From Janthinobacterium sp. TB1-E2 (GTDB lineage: Bacteria > Pseudomonadota > Gammaproteobacteria > Burkholderiales > Burkholderiaceae_D): a DNA stretch of 64,000 nucleotides. Position 1 is the stretch's first letter, and each line of letters begins with the position of its first letter. The stretch spans positions 4,898,001 through 4,962,000 of the forward strand of contig NZ_CP142523.1 of NCBI RefSeq assembly GCF_036885605.1, written 5' to 3'. Both the position numbers and the translations under genes were made by a program. The notes beneath the pieces are model-generated. The model was given only the letters and a program-made list of their open reading frames with translations, did no database searches and was not told where the DNA came from. Positions 8,767-18,096 of the stretch are shown piece by piece.

Positions 8767-8899
8767 TTGCGGATGTTTCCGAGATCCCGATAACATTACC
8801 CTGGCTTGAATAAAACCCGACCTTCGCAAGTAGTCGCGGCTGCTTCCGCTCCGCAGCAGACATAGTTCTGACGCATTCGGCATATGTCGCCGCTGCCGA

Positions 8900-9322
8900 T
8901 CAAGCGTCGTGATAAACAACGCCGTATGTGTCGAACATCGCTCCAGCCAGCTCGATCATGCTGAGGCCGCTGCGCTCCCAAAACGTCAGAAAGTATGTCA
9001 ACTTGTCGCAAGGAGCTTCAGCATCCATGCCATGCAGCGCACAAATCGTGGCTCTGATACGCAACACATCAGGGTCATCCGACATATCGCGCCCACGGAT
9101 GGCCTCCCAAAGCATCGCCCGGGCAGCTAAGGCCTCGCTATCCGTTGCCGCGCCCTCAAAATATCGCTTAGCAACCAAAACAGAAGATTGCGCGATAAGG
9201 GGCAGACATTCGATCACACGCGCCAGGGCGCTGACCATAAAGCATTGAGCATCACCGTGCTCTGCCGAATCATCCAGATCAACGGTGGATGAAATAACAT
9301 CAAAAGGATTACGGTGAGACAT
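8900..9322 (-). CDS. Hypothetical protein, 140 residues, family not recognised
   Basis: The start MSHRNPFDVISSTVDLDD is chosen because the upstream in-frame extension would read through the antisense of a tRNA gene. A GGAAAG ribosome site lies just before this ATG. The protein is soluble, acidic and mostly helical by appearance, with no signal peptide or membrane helix. It carries segments such as LAARAMLWEAIRGRD and LTYFLTFWERSGLSMIELAG. I do not recognise a family. It lies between the prophage remnant and tRNA-Pro on the strand opposite to the phage genes. A small hairpin covers the start of its ribosome site. Confidence 0.65.
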   Translation of the reverse strand: MSHRNPFDVISSTVDLDDSAEHGDAQCFMVSALARVIECLPLIAQSSVLVAKRYFEGAATDSEALAARAMLWEAIRGRDMSDDPDVLRIRATICALHGMDAEAPCDKLTYFLTFWERSGLSMIELAGAMFDTYGVVYHDA

Positions 9323-9331
9323 GCTGACTTT

Positions 9332-9350
9332 CCAAGCAAAGCTTGCTTGG
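9332..9350 (-). promoter_or_regulatory. Hairpin overlapping the leader and ribosome site of the 140-residue gene
   Basis: Perfect 8-bp arms CCAAGCAA and TTGCTTGG flank a 3-base loop. In the transcript the 3' arm ends in the GG of the GGAAAG ribosome site, 10 bases before the ATG at 9322. The fold could limit translation of the gene. It could also be a chance palindrome near an old phage junction. Confidence 0.4.
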
Positions 9351-9371
9351 TCATACGTCGCGTAAACGGAA

Positions 9372-9420
9372 AAACCCAGCACCGATATTATACAAACGTA
9401 TAATATACAGTACTGGGTTT
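9372..9420 (-). terminator. Nested-stem terminator after tRNA-Pro
   Basis: Outer arms AAACCCAG (9372-9379) and CTGGGTTT (9413-9420) enclose a second perfect stem, ATATTATAC (9385-9393) and GTATAATAT (9398-9406), with a 4-base loop. In the tRNA's direction the outer stem is followed by a run of five T, as in an intrinsic terminator. The inner AT-rich arm also contains TATAAT, so the element could double as a promoter for the gene at 9322. Confidence 0.65.
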
Positions 9421-9454
9421 CTATACAGCTTGCGCCGTAAGTCCTTGAATCTAA

Positions 9455-9531
9455 TGGTCGGGGCGAGAAGATTCGAACTTCCGACCCCATGCACCCCATG
9501 CATGTACGCTACCAGGCTGCGCTACGCCCCG
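9455..9531 (-). tRNA. tRNA-Pro, anticodon GGG
   Basis: The 77-nt gene starts CGGGGCG and ends CGCCCCGACCA with an encoded CCA. The acceptor stem pairs fully. The anticodon stem CATGC/GCATG holds a loop ATGGGGT, which puts GGG at positions 34-36. The T arm has the usual GTTCGAATC. The sequence is typical of bacterial tRNA-Pro(GGG). It lies at the right edge of the prophage remnant, with its 3' end facing the phage DNA. That is the usual position of an integration site, but I found no matching left repeat. Confidence 0.95.
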
Positions 9532-9542
9532 ACGAGGTGGGA

Positions 9543-9572
9543 ATTATAGCAGACGCTTTTAGGTTTTTGCCA
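9543..9572 (-). promoter_or_regulatory. Promoter of tRNA-Pro
   Basis: A perfect TATAAT lies at 9543-9548, about 11 bases before the mature tRNA. A TGGCAA hexamer 18 bases further upstream (9567-9572) could be the -35 box. Confidence 0.5.
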
Positions 9573-9633
9573 TGCTTTGCGCATGATTCATATCGAACTG
9601 CGCAAACTTTTTTGCATGCCCCGTCCAGGCGCC

Positions 9634-10248
9634 CTATTCGCTCAGCAGCAGCGCCGTGAGGACGATGCGGAAACCGGCGATCAGCGGTTCGACCTTGACG
9701 TCTGGATTGTGCACCAGGCGTACGGGCAAGCCCTGGTACATGGCGATCATGGCGTTCAGGCGCCCTTCCAGCATCTCCTCACCGGCGGGCAAACCGCGCT
9801 TGATGCGCGCGTCGCGGATGATGGCGAGCAGCTGCTGGCGTGAACGCACGTCCGCGCAGCGCAGCATCTCGGCGATCACCGGATTGCGCGAGGCCTCGGC
9901 AAAAATCTCGAGCGGCATCACCCACGTTTTCGGGTCCAGGCTTTCCAGCACGTGCTCGCCCGCATTGTCGATCACGGACTGCAGCGGGTCTTCGCGCTGC
10001 GCCAGATCCTGCATCAGGTTCGACACCCGCTCGGTGTTCTTCATGACGAAGGCGGCGATGATCGCATCCTTGCTGTCAAAATAATTATAGATGTGGCCCG
10101 CGCTCATGCCGGCCGCTTTCGATATCTCGGCCATGCTGGCGCCGTGAAAGCCGCGGCGGCTGAAACAGCTTTCGGCCGCATCGAGCACCTGCTTGCGCCG
10201 CGTGTTGGCGCGCTCCGGGTCCGGATGCTTCTTTTCAACTTGGTTCAT
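9634..10248 (-). CDS. TetR/AcrR-family transcriptional repressor of the adjacent RND pump
   Basis: The start MNQVEKKHPDPERANTRRKQ was preferred over an ATG 15 codons upstream because it gives the normal short arm before the DNA-binding domain. The helix-turn-helix is clear: ILDAAESCFSRRGFHGASMAEISKAAGMSAGHIYNYF in pattern (residues about 20-58). The C-terminal ligand-binding half (205 residues in total) is variable. The gene is the last of the adaptor-pump-channel operon, 68 bp after the channel gene and on the same strand. It therefore probably represses its own operon. The likely operator is the palindrome at 16230-16247. Confidence 0.9.
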   Translation of the reverse strand: MNQVEKKHPDPERANTRRKQVLDAAESCFSRRGFHGASMAEISKAAGMSAGHIYNYFDSKDAIIAAFVMKNTERVSNLMQDLAQREDPLQSVIDNAGEHVLESLDPKTWVMPLEIFAEASRNPVIAEMLRCADVRSRQQLLAIIRDARIKRGLPAGEEMLEGRLNAMIAMYQGLPVRLVHNPDVKVEPLIAGFRIVLTALLLSE

Positions 10249-10316
10249 GATTTTCCAGTAGCGCGCCGGCCCTGCCCCTGCGGACAAGGGCAAGGCCGGC
10301 GTCGGCGTCCCCGTGG

Positions 10317-11765
10317 TTATTGGGCGCCGCCAGCCGCCGCGACGGCTGTCTGCTCAGGCTGCCAACCGCCGCCCAGTACCTTGTACAGGGTGACCAGGTT
10401 GGTCGATTTGGCCAGGCGCGCCGTGATCAGGCTTTGCTGCGCCGTGTACAGCGCGCGCTGGGCCACGAGGGCGTTCAGGTAGGACTCGGCGCCCTGCTTG
10501 TAACGCGCGTCGTGGATGGTGTAGCTCTTCGTCGACGCCTCGACCAGCGAGACCTGCGACTGCAGGCGCTCGTCGATGGTGCCGCGCTGGGCCAGCGCAT
10601 CGGACACTTCACGGAAGGCGACCTGGATCGCCTTTTCGTATTGCGCCACGGAGATTTCACGCTGCACCTTGGCGATATCGAGGTTGGCGCGGTTCACGCC
10701 GCCATCGAAGATCGGCAAGCTGATCTGCGGCAGGAAACTCCAGGTGCCGCTGCCGCCCTTGAACAGGCCGGACAGGTTGTCGCTGACCGAGCCCGCCGTC
10801 GCCGTCAGCGAAATGCGCGGGAAGAAAGCCGCGCGCGCCGCGCCGATGTTGGCGTTGGCCGAGCGCAAGGTGCGCTCGGCCGCCAGCACGTCGGGACGGC
10901 GTTGCAGCACGTCCGACGGCACGCCGGACGGAATGTCCGCCAGCGCCGTCACGGCGCCGAACTCGCCTTGCGGCAGCAGGTCGGCCGGCACAGGGCCGCC
11001 CACCAGCAGCACCAGCGCGTTCTGGTCGAGCGCTACCTGGCTCGTGTAGACGGCCACGTCGGACCGGGCCGATTCCACGCTGGTCTGGGCATCGTACTTG
11101 TCCAGGCCCGAGGTGGCGCCCGCACTGAAGCGGCGCACGGCCAGGTCATACGACGACTGCTGGCTCTTCAAGGTGTCTTGCGCCACACGCAGGCGCTGCT
11201 GGTCGGCCACCAGGTTCAGATAGGTGCTGGCCACTTCGGCCACCAGGCTGATCTGCTGCGCACGGCGTGCTTCTTCCGTGCCCAGATATTGCTCCAGCGC
11301 GCTGTCGGACAGGCTGCGCACGCGGCCGAAGAAGTCCAGCTCGTACGCCGACACGCCCAGGTTCGCCGTGTACTGGCGATTGATGGACGCTTCGCCCGTC
11401 GGGCTGGCGTTTTTCGAAATGCGCGTGGCCGATTGGCCGCCCGAGGCCGACAGGGTCGGGATCAGGGCGGCGCGTTCGATGCCGTAGGTGGCGCGCGCCT
11501 TCTCGATGTTCAGGATCGAGACGCGCAGGTCGCGGTTGTTGGCCAGCGCCAGTTCCAGTACCTGGCGCAAACGCGCATCGGCAAAGAACTCGCGCCAGGC
11601 GACGTCCGCCACCGGCTTGGCGTCGGCGGCGGACGTGTCGGCCTTGTAGGAAGGACCGGTCGGCCACGCCGTGGGCGCCGGCGCTGCCGGACGCTCGTAC
11701 GTGGGAGCCAGGCTGCAACCGGCCAGCAAGGCCAGTGCCGCCATGGAGAGTAGCGTTTTTTTCAT
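10317..11765 (-). CDS. Outer membrane channel lipoprotein of RND pump, NodT/OprM family
   Basis: The protein starts [26 protein letters not shown], with lipobox LLAGC (Cys17). It contains the two OEP repeats typical of TolC/OprM channels, with family phrases such as [36 protein letters not shown] and [20 protein letters not shown]. An ATG four codons upstream (11777) overlaps the pump stop. The ATG at 11765 follows that stop by one base and gives the cleaner signal peptide. It forms the trimeric outer membrane and periplasmic tunnel for the pump upstream. Its last residues are Ala/Gly-rich. Length, about 482 residues, is normal. Confidence 0.93.
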   Translation of the reverse strand: MKKTLLSMAALALLAGCSLAPTYERPAAPAPTAWPTGPSYKADTSAADAKPVADVAWREFFADARLRQVLELALANNRDLRVSILNIEKARATYGIERAALIPTLSASGGQSATRISKNASPTGEASINRQYTANLGVSAYELDFFGRVRSLSDSALEQYLGTEEARRAQQISLVAEVASTYLNLVADQQRLRVAQDTLKSQQSSYDLAVRRFSAGATSGLDKYDAQTSVESARSDVAVYTSQVALDQNALVLLVGGPVPADLLPQGEFGAVTALADIPSGVPSDVLQRRPDVLAAERTLRSANANIGAARAAFFPRISLTATAGSVSDNLSGLFKGGSGTWSFLPQISLPIFDGGVNRANLDIAKVQREISVAQYEKAIQVAFREVSDALAQRGTIDERLQSQVSLVEASTKSYTIHDARYKQGAESYLNALVAQRALYTAQQSLITARLAKSTNLVTLYKVLGGGWQPEQTAVAAAGGAQ

Positions 11766-11766
11766 A

Positions 11767-14700
11767 TTAATGCGCATCCTTAGAAAGCGTGACGGCTGGC
11801 GAGCCAGGCGTCGCCGGCGTGGTGGGCGCGTCCGACTTCGAGAAGAAGCCGCGCACCAGCACGAAGAACACCGGCACGAAGAAGATACCGAGGAACGTGG
11901 CCGTCAACATGCCGCCCAGCACGCCGATACCGATGGCGTTCTGGCTGCCGGAACCGGCGCCGCTGGAAATCGCCAGTGGCAGCACGCCCAGACCGAAAGC
12001 GATCGAGGTCATCAGAATCGGACGCAGACGCAGACGCACCGCATGCAAGGTCGCGTCCAGCAGCGACATGCCCGATTCCTGCATTTCCTTGGCGAATTCG
12101 ACGATCAGAATCGCATTCTTCGCCGACAGGCCCACCACCGTGAGCAAGCCCACCTGGAAGTACACGTCATTCGACAGGCCGAAGAACCACGTACCCAGCA
12201 CGGCGCCGATCACGCCCAGCGGTACCACCAGCAGCACCGAGAAAGGAATCGACCAGCTTTCATACAGCGCGGCCAGGCACAGGAACACGATCAGCAGCGA
12301 CAGCGCGTACAGCTGCGGCGTCTGCGAACCGGATTCGCGCTCTTCCAGCGACACGCCGGTCCAGCTCATGCCGATGCCAGGCGGCAGCTTGGCCACCATT
12401 TCTTCCATCGCGTTCATGGCGGCGCCCGTGCTCTGGCCCGGCGCCGGCGTACCGAGGATCTCCACCGACGGCAAGCCGTTGTAGCGTTCCAGGCGTGGCG
12501 AAGCGTAGATCCACTTGCCCGTGGCGAAGGCCGAGAACGGCACCATCTGGCCAGCGCCATTGCGCACGAACCATTTATTCAAGTCTTCCGGCAGCATGCG
12601 CGATTCGGCATTACCTTGCATGAACACTTTCTTCACACGGCCGCGGTCGAGGAAGTCATTCACATACGAACTACCCCAGCCCACGCTCAGCACGCGGTTG
12701 ATTTCCGAGATCTGCAGGCCCAGCGCGGTAGCTTTCTGCTGGTCGATGTCGATCTTGTACTGCGGCGTATCTTCCTGGCCGTTCGGGCGCACACCGACCA
12801 TGGCCGGATTTTGCGACGCCATGCCCAGCAACTGGTTACGCGCCGCCATCAGGGCGTCATGGCCGACACCGCCGATATCCTGCAGCTGCATGTCGAAACC
12901 GGTGGCGTTACCCAGTTCCAGCACGGCAGGCGGGGCGAACGTAAACACCATCGCATCCTTGATCTGCAACAGCTTGCCCATGGCGCGGCCGGCCACGGCC
13001 GGCGCTTTTTGCGCCACGTCCTTGCGCAGCGACCAGTCTTTCAGGCGCACGAAGGCGATACCCGTATTCTGGCCGTTACCGCCGAAGCTGAAACCTGCCA
13101 CGGCAAACACGGAAGCGACGTTGTCTTTCTCGCTGTTCATGAAGTGGTCTTCGACCTGCTCGATCACTTTCAGGGTGCGCTCTTGCGTGGCGCCCGTCGG
13201 CAATTGAATCTGCGTAAACAGGATGCCCTGGTCTTCTTCCGGCAGGAAGGAGGTCGGCAGGCGCATGAAGACGAATACCAGGCCGGCCAGCAGGATGACG
13301 TACAACAGCATCGAGCGGGCGCGGTGGCGGATCATGCTGCCGACCATACCCTGGTATTTGTTGCTGCTGCTATCGAAGCTGCGATTGAACCAGCCGAAGA
13401 AACCCTTGTTCGTCGCGTGATGGCCTTTTTCGACCGGTTTCAGCAACGTCGCGCACAAGGCTGGAGTAAACACCAGCGCGACGACGACGGACAGCACCAT
13501 CGACGAAACGATCGTGATCGAGAACTGGCGGTAGATCACGCCCGTCGAACCGCCGAAGAAAGCCATCGGCACGAACACGGCCGACAGCACCATGGCGATA
13601 CCGACCAGCGCGCCCGTGATCTGCGTCATGGACTTGCGCGTCGCTTCCAGCGGCGACAAGCCCTCTTCGCTCATCACGCGCTCGACGTTTTCCACCACCA
13701 CGATCGCATCATCGACCAGCAGGCCGATGGCCAGCACCATGGCGAACATGGTCAAGGTATTGATCGAGTAACCGAACGCATTCAGGATGCCGAAGGTACC
13801 GAGCAGCACGACCGGCACGGCCATGGTCGGGATCAGGGTGGCGCGGAAGTTTTGCAGGAACAGATACATCACCAGGAATACCAGGATGACGGCTTCGACC
13901 AGGGTTTTCACCACTTCTTCGATCGACAGTTTCACGAACGGGGTCGTGTCGAACGCCACCTGGTAGCTCATGCCTTCAGGGAATTGCTTGCTCAGGTTGC
14001 CCAGCATGGCTTTCGCCGCATTGGCCGTATCGAGCGCATTGGCGCCCGTCGCCAGCTTGATCGCCACGCCGGTCGCCGCATGGCCGTTGTAACGGGCCAC
14101 GGTGTTGTAGTTCTCGCGGCCCAGTTCCATGCTGGCCACGTCCTTCAGGTGCACCATGGCACCCTCGGTGGTGGTTTTCAGCAAGATGGCGCCGAACTGC
14201 TCCACCGTTTGCAAGCGGCTTTGCGCCGAGACGGTGGCGTTCAGCTGCTGGCCCTTGACGGACGGCGTGCCGCCCAGTTCACCGGCCGACACTTCCGCAT
14301 TCTGCGCCTGCACGGCCGTGATCACGTCCGCCGGGGTCAGGTTGAAGCTTTGCAGCTTGGCCGGGTCGAGCCAGATACGCATCGCGTACTGCGAACCGAA
14401 CAGCGTCACATCGCCCACACCAGGAACGCGGCTCAGCGGATCGACGACATTGGCGGCCACATAGTCGCTCAAGTCGGTCTGGTCCATCTTGCCGTTTTCG
14501 GAAATGAAGCCGAACACCATCAGGAAGTTCTTCGTCGCTTTCGACACGACAAGACCTTGTTGCGTGACAGCCGTCGGCAGCAGCGGCGTGGCCAGCTGCA
14601 GCTTGTTCTGTACCTGCACCTGGGCGATGTCGGGATTGGTGCCGCTGGTAAACGTCAGCGTGATGCTGATGCCGCCAGTCGCATCGCTCGACGAAGACAT

Positions 14701-14931
14701 GTAGCGCAAGCCGTCGATACCCTTCATCTTTTGTTCGATGACCTGGGTGACCGCATCTTCCACGGTCTTGGCGGAGGCGCCAGGGTAAGAGCCGCTGATC
14801 GAAATCGACGGCGGAGCGATGCTCGGGTACTGCGCGATCGGCAGGCTGAGGATCGAAATCACGCCGGCAAGCATGATGACGATCGCGACCACCCAGGCAA
14901 AAATCGGGCGGTCAATGAAAAAACGGGCCAT
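11767..14931 (-). CDS. RND efflux pump inner membrane subunit, HAE1 (AcrB/MexB) family
   Basis: The 1054-residue protein starts [20 protein letters not shown] and follows the AcrB pattern through its length. Examples are [13 protein letters not shown], the TM4 proton relay [17 protein letters not shown] with both aspartates, and [14 protein letters not shown] in TM10 with the key lysine. It is closer to the AcrB/MexB type than the pump at 409-3609, which carries an Ala-rich insert. It lies 15 bp after the adaptor gene and one base before the channel gene, so all three are co-transcribed. It would export drugs, solvents or self-made metabolites using the proton gradient. Confidence 0.96.
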   Translation of the reverse strand: MARFFIDRPIFAWVVAIVIMLAGVISILSLPIAQYPSIAPPSISISGSYPGASAKTVEDAVTQVIEQKMKGIDGLRYMSSSSDATGGISITLTFTSGTNPDIAQVQVQNKLQLATPLLPTAVTQQGLVVSKATKNFLMVFGFISENGKMDQTDLSDYVAANVVDPLSRVPGVGDVTLFGSQYAMRIWLDPAKLQSFNLTPADVITAVQAQNAEVSAGELGGTPSVKGQQLNATVSAQSRLQTVEQFGAILLKTTTEGAMVHLKDVASMELGRENYNTVARYNGHAATGVAIKLATGANALDTANAAKAMLGNLSKQFPEGMSYQVAFDTTPFVKLSIEEVVKTLVEAVILVFLVMYLFLQNFRATLIPTMAVPVVLLGTFGILNAFGYSINTLTMFAMVLAIGLLVDDAIVVVENVERVMSEEGLSPLEATRKSMTQITGALVGIAMVLSAVFVPMAFFGGSTGVIYRQFSITIVSSMVLSVVVALVFTPALCATLLKPVEKGHHATNKGFFGWFNRSFDSSSNKYQGMVGSMIRHRARSMLLYVILLAGLVFVFMRLPTSFLPEEDQGILFTQIQLPTGATQERTLKVIEQVEDHFMNSEKDNVASVFAVAGFSFGGNGQNTGIAFVRLKDWSLRKDVAQKAPAVAGRAMGKLLQIKDAMVFTFAPPAVLELGNATGFDMQLQDIGGVGHDALMAARNQLLGMASQNPAMVGVRPNGQEDTPQYKIDIDQQKATALGLQISEINRVLSVGWGSSYVNDFLDRGRVKKVFMQGNAESRMLPEDLNKWFVRNGAGQMVPFSAFATGKWIYASPRLERYNGLPSVEILGTPAPGQSTGAAMNAMEEMVAKLPPGIGMSWTGVSLEERESGSQTPQLYALSLLIVFLCLAALYESWSIPFSVLLVVPLGVIGAVLGTWFFGLSNDVYFQVGLLTVVGLSAKNAILIVEFAKEMQESGMSLLDATLHAVRLRLRPILMTSIAFGLGVLPLAISSGAGSGSQNAIGIGVLGGMLTATFLGIFFVPVFFVLVRGFFSKSDAPTTPATPGSPAVTLSKDAH

Positions 14932-14946
14932 TAATATTCTCCTGAA

Positions 14947-16161
14947 TTAGTGGGCGCTGGCAGCCGATGCTGCGGCAGAAGCGGCAGCGGCGGGCGCAGG
15001 AGCGGCTTCGGCCTTGGCCGGTACGGCAACGGCTGGGGCGCCTGGCTTGACTTTTTGCAAGCCTTCCACGATCACGCGGTCGCCTGCGGCCAGGCCGGAC
15101 GTCACCAGCCAGTTGGTGCCGACGGTGCCGCTGGTAGTCAGCACGCGCTGCTCGACCTTGTTTTCCTTGTTCAGGATCATGGCGGTAGCCTGGCCCTTCT
15201 GGTTGCGCGTCACGCCCACTTGCGGCACGGTAATGGCTTTCTCATCGACGCCCGTTTCCAGCTGCGCACGCACGTACATACCTGGCAGCAATTCACCTTT
15301 CGGGTTCGGGAACAGCGCGCGCAGGATCACATTGCCGGTGGTCGGATCGACCGTCACGCCGGAAAACTGCAGCTTGCCCGATTCGCCGTACTTGCTGCCG
15401 TCCGGCAGAATCAGGTCGACCTTGGCCTGGCCTTCGCCCACTTTCTTCAGCGAGCCGTCGGCCATCTGGCGCTTCAGGCGCAGCAGGTCGGTGCTCGACT
15501 GCGTCACGTCGACATAGATCGGGTCGAGTTGCTGCACGGTGGTCAGCGCTTCGGCCTGGCCCGCCGTCACCAGCGCGCCGGCCGTCACGGTCGAGCGGCT
15601 GGTGCGGCCGCTGATCGGCGCCGTCACGGTGCTGTAGCGCAGGTTGATGTTCGCCGATTCCAGCGCCGCAGTGGCGGACTCGACGTCTGCCTTCGCTTGC
15701 TCGAATGCGGCGACGGCATCATCGTATTCCTGGCGGCTCACGCCTTCGATGGCGACCAGTTCCTTGTAGCGCGACGCTTTCGGACCAGCCGTCAGCAGGT
15801 TGGCCTTGGCTTTCGACAGCGCGGCCTTGGCCGAATTGGCGGCCGCCTGGTACGTGGCCGAGTCGATCTGATACAGGGCCGTGCCCGCTTTCACATCGCT
15901 ACCTTCGACAAACAGGCGCTTCTGGATCAAGCCACCGACTTGCGGGCGCACATCGGCGACCTGGTAGGCATTCGTACGGCCGGGCAATTCGGCGCTCATC
16001 GGCAACGCGGCCGGATTAACAGTAAACACGACCACCTGTGGCGCTTGCTGCGCGTGAGGTGCTTCCTGTTTTTTACTGCAGCCGGCCATGATTACAGTGG
16101 CGCACAGAACGGCAATAGCGCCGCTCGTACGCGGCGACGTCAGGGAAAAGGTTGGTTGCAT
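14947..16161 (-). CDS. RND periplasmic adaptor lipoprotein, AcrA/MexA family
   Basis: The 404-residue protein has a lipoprotein signal with lipobox IMAGC (Cys28). Next come RTNAYQVADVRPQVGGLIQK and NLRYSTVTAPISGRTSRSTV, the two halves of the lipoyl-like domain. A long alpha-hairpin rich in Ala and Lys lies between them. Beta-barrel and membrane-proximal domains follow, and the tail is an Ala/Pro-rich low-complexity run. It is the first gene of the operon. A TetR-type palindrome lies 69-86 bases upstream of the ATG, between a TTGACG box and the gene, so expression is probably de-repressed by pump substrates. Confidence 0.94.
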   Translation of the reverse strand: MQPTFSLTSPRTSGAIAVLCATVIMAGCSKKQEAPHAQQAPQVVVFTVNPAALPMSAELPGRTNAYQVADVRPQVGGLIQKRLFVEGSDVKAGTALYQIDSATYQAAANSAKAALSKAKANLLTAGPKASRYKELVAIEGVSRQEYDDAVAAFEQAKADVESATAALESANINLRYSTVTAPISGRTSRSTVTAGALVTAGQAEALTTVQQLDPIYVDVTQSSTDLLRLKRQMADGSLKKVGEGQAKVDLILPDGSKYGESGKLQFSGVTVDPTTGNVILRALFPNPKGELLPGMYVRAQLETGVDEKAITVPQVGVTRNQKGQATAMILNKENKVEQRVLTTSGTVGTNWLVTSGLAAGDRVIVEGLQKVKPGAPAVAVPAKAEAAPAPAAAASAAASAASAH

Positions 16162-16229
16162 CTTGGACTTTCTGAAAAAGAAGCTGGCTAGTGTCGTTAG
16201 AAATGACTAAATTTATTAACGCAGATCAA

Positions 16230-16258
16230 AGAATGAACGATCATTCTAAAATCGTCAA
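16230..16258 (-). promoter_or_regulatory. TetR-type operator within the promoter of the second RND operon
   Basis: AGAATGA and TCATTCT form perfect 7-bp arms around a 4-base centre at 16230-16247. Upstream on the minus strand is TTGACG (16253-16258), a near-consensus -35 box. With 16-17 bp spacing the -10 box would fall inside the palindrome, although no good -10 hexamer is seen. A repressor bound here would block RNA polymerase. The operon's own TetR protein is the obvious candidate. Confidence 0.6.
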
Positions 16259-16580
16259 GCATCGTTACAATTGAAACATAGTAACCATCAAGCGGATTAA
16301 ATTATCAATGAGGCAACAAAGTAAAGACAGCTACAGCAGCGGCGCGCCAGCAAAGTCAGCTACGAAGCTGGCGTACGGTGGCAAAAATGGCAATGCGGAA
16401 AAGGTGGATTGAGTGAATACTGTAGCAGGGTCAAGATTTCTTTGCTGAACTGACCAACGCGGACGCAACACCGCCCCACGCGGCAGGCGCGACGGAATAA
16501 TTATTTACCAATGGTATCGAAAAGACATGCCGCGGCAGACGCGCTACTATATTGGCCACGGCGTGGCGAAGCGGGGTGCG
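16259..16580. other. Gene-free stretch between the RND operon and the KaiC-like gene
   Basis: The stretch holds the upstream promoter parts of the minus-strand pump operon and the leader of the plus-strand KaiC-like gene. I see no coding frame with family signal, no tRNA and no clear terminator. A short AT-rich patch at 16497-16510 could contain the KaiC-like gene's promoter, but no good -35/-10 pair stands out. Confidence 0.4.
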
Positions 16581-18089
16581 ATGATGACGGCACAAGCTCA
16601 TGGATTGGCGCAACACGATGGCGCGGGCGGCCTGGACGCGCTGCTGTCGACGGGCGTGCCCGGCCTCGACGCCATTCTCACGGGCGGCCTGCTGCCCGAG
16701 CGCCTGTATTTGGTCGAAGGCGTGCCCGGCACAGGCAAGACCACCTTGGCGCTGCAGTTTCTGGCCGAAGGGGTGCGCAGCGGCGTGCCCGTGCTGTATA
16801 TCGCGCTGGCCGAATCCGAGATCGAGCTGCGCGCCGCCGCCCTGTCGCACGGCTGGGACCTGGCCGGCATCGCCATCGAAGAAGTGGCGCCCAGCGACGA
16901 CATGCTCGACCCCGAGCGCCAGTACACCATCTTCCACCCGTCGGAAATCGAACTGGCCTCGACCAACCAGCGCATCCTGGCCGCCATCGAAAAGCACCGC
17001 CCGGCCCGCCTCGTGCTCGATTCGCTGTCCGAACTGCAACTGCTGGCGGAAAACCCGCTGCGCTACCGGCGCCAGGTCGTGGCCCTGAAACAATACATGG
17101 CCAGCCGGCACTGCACCACCATGCTGATCGATGACCGTTCCGCGCTCGACGACGGCTTGCAAGTGCGTAGCGTGGCCCACTGCGTGATCTCGCTGGAACT
17201 GCAAAACCAGGACTACGGCACTGACCGGCGCCGTGTGCGCGTGGTGAAATACCGGGGCGTGCCGTTTCGCAGCGGCACGCACGACTACAAGATCGCCCAT
17301 GAGGGCCTGGTCGTCTTTCCGCGCCTGGTGGCGGCCGACACGCGCCGCGATGGCGGCCATCGGCGCCTGTCGAGCGGCGTGCCCGAGCTCGACGCCATGA
17401 TAGGCGGCGGCCTGGAAGAAGGCATGAGCACGCTCATTTCCGGCCCCGCCGGCAGCGGCAAGTCCACCCTGGCGGCGCAATTCGTTCACGCGGCCACGGA
17501 GCGAGGCGAACCGTGCGCCATGTTCCTGTTCGAGGAAGCGCGCAGCAAGCTGCTGACCCGGGCCGACAGCGTGGGTATGCGCCTGCAGGCCGCGCTCGAC
17601 ACGGGTTTGCTCAGTGCCCAGCAGATCGACCCGGCCGAACTGACTCCGGGCGAATTCGCCCAGGCCGTGGTCGACGCGGCGCAGCGGGGCGCCAGGGTGA
17701 TCGTCATCGATAGCCTGAACGGCTACATGCATGCCGTGCCCGATGAACGTTTCCAGAGCACCTACCTGCACGAACTGCTCAATTACCTGAGCCAGCACGG
17801 CGTGGCCACCCTGCTCGTCGGCGTGCAGCAAAACATGCTGGGCACCTCGATGACGACGGCGGCCGACGCCAGCTACCTGGCCGACAGCGTCATCATGCTG
17901 CGCTACTACGAAACGGAAGGCGAAGTGCGGCAAGCCATTTCCGTCTTCAAGAAACGGGGCAGCGCGCACGAGCGCAGCATCCGCCGCTTCGACATCAGCC
18001 CGCAGGGCGTGCGCATCGGCCCGGCCCTGGCCGGTTTTCACGGCATCCTGTCGGGCTTGCCCACCATCGGCGGCACGCCATTTCCCTAG
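16581..18089 (+). CDS. KaiC-like RecA-fold ATPase with two KaiC domains
   Basis: Two KaiC domains are fused, as in cyanobacterial KaiC. In the first, Walker A is GVPGTGKTT (residues 47-55) and Walker B is RLVLDSLSEL. In the second, Walker A is GPAGSGKST (about 288-296), with FLFEEARSKL and Walker B VIVIDSLNGY. KaiC's two catalytic glutamate regions are present (ALAESE and FEE). At the autophosphorylation site the pair is Ser431-Tyr432 instead of Ser-Thr. The start at 16581 gives 502 residues; an ATG 18 codons upstream is possible. It lies 7 bp before a hybrid kinase gene. Such pairs in non-photosynthetic bacteria usually lack KaiA and KaiB, so the role is probably signalling, not a clock. Confidence 0.88.
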   Translation: MMTAQAHGLAQHDGAGGLDALLSTGVPGLDAILTGGLLPERLYLVEGVPGTGKTTLALQFLAEGVRSGVPVLYIALAESEIELRAAALSHGWDLAGIAIEEVAPSDDMLDPERQYTIFHPSEIELASTNQRILAAIEKHRPARLVLDSLSELQLLAENPLRYRRQVVALKQYMASRHCTTMLIDDRSALDDGLQVRSVAHCVISLELQNQDYGTDRRRVRVVKYRGVPFRSGTHDYKIAHEGLVVFPRLVAADTRRDGGHRRLSSGVPELDAMIGGGLEEGMSTLISGPAGSGKSTLAAQFVHAATERGEPCAMFLFEEARSKLLTRADSVGMRLQAALDTGLLSAQQIDPAELTPGEFAQAVVDAAQRGARVIVIDSLNGYMHAVPDERFQSTYLHELLNYLSQHGVATLLVGVQQNMLGTSMTTAADASYLADSVIMLRYYETEGEVRQAISVFKKRGSAHERSIRRFDISPQGVRIGPALAGFHGILSGLPTIGGTPFP

Positions 18090-18096
18090 GACAGCC

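Noticed and set aside
4824-9531. tRNA-Pro 3' end as prophage attachment site with a matching left repeat
   Set aside because: The position is typical, but I could not find a copy of the tRNA 3' end near 4824-4880, and no integrase gene remains.
11671-14934. Very long open frame on the plus strand (about 1087 codons)
   Set aside because: It is the antisense of the RND pump gene, is His/Arg-rich and has no homologous pattern. Such frames are common in high-GC DNA.
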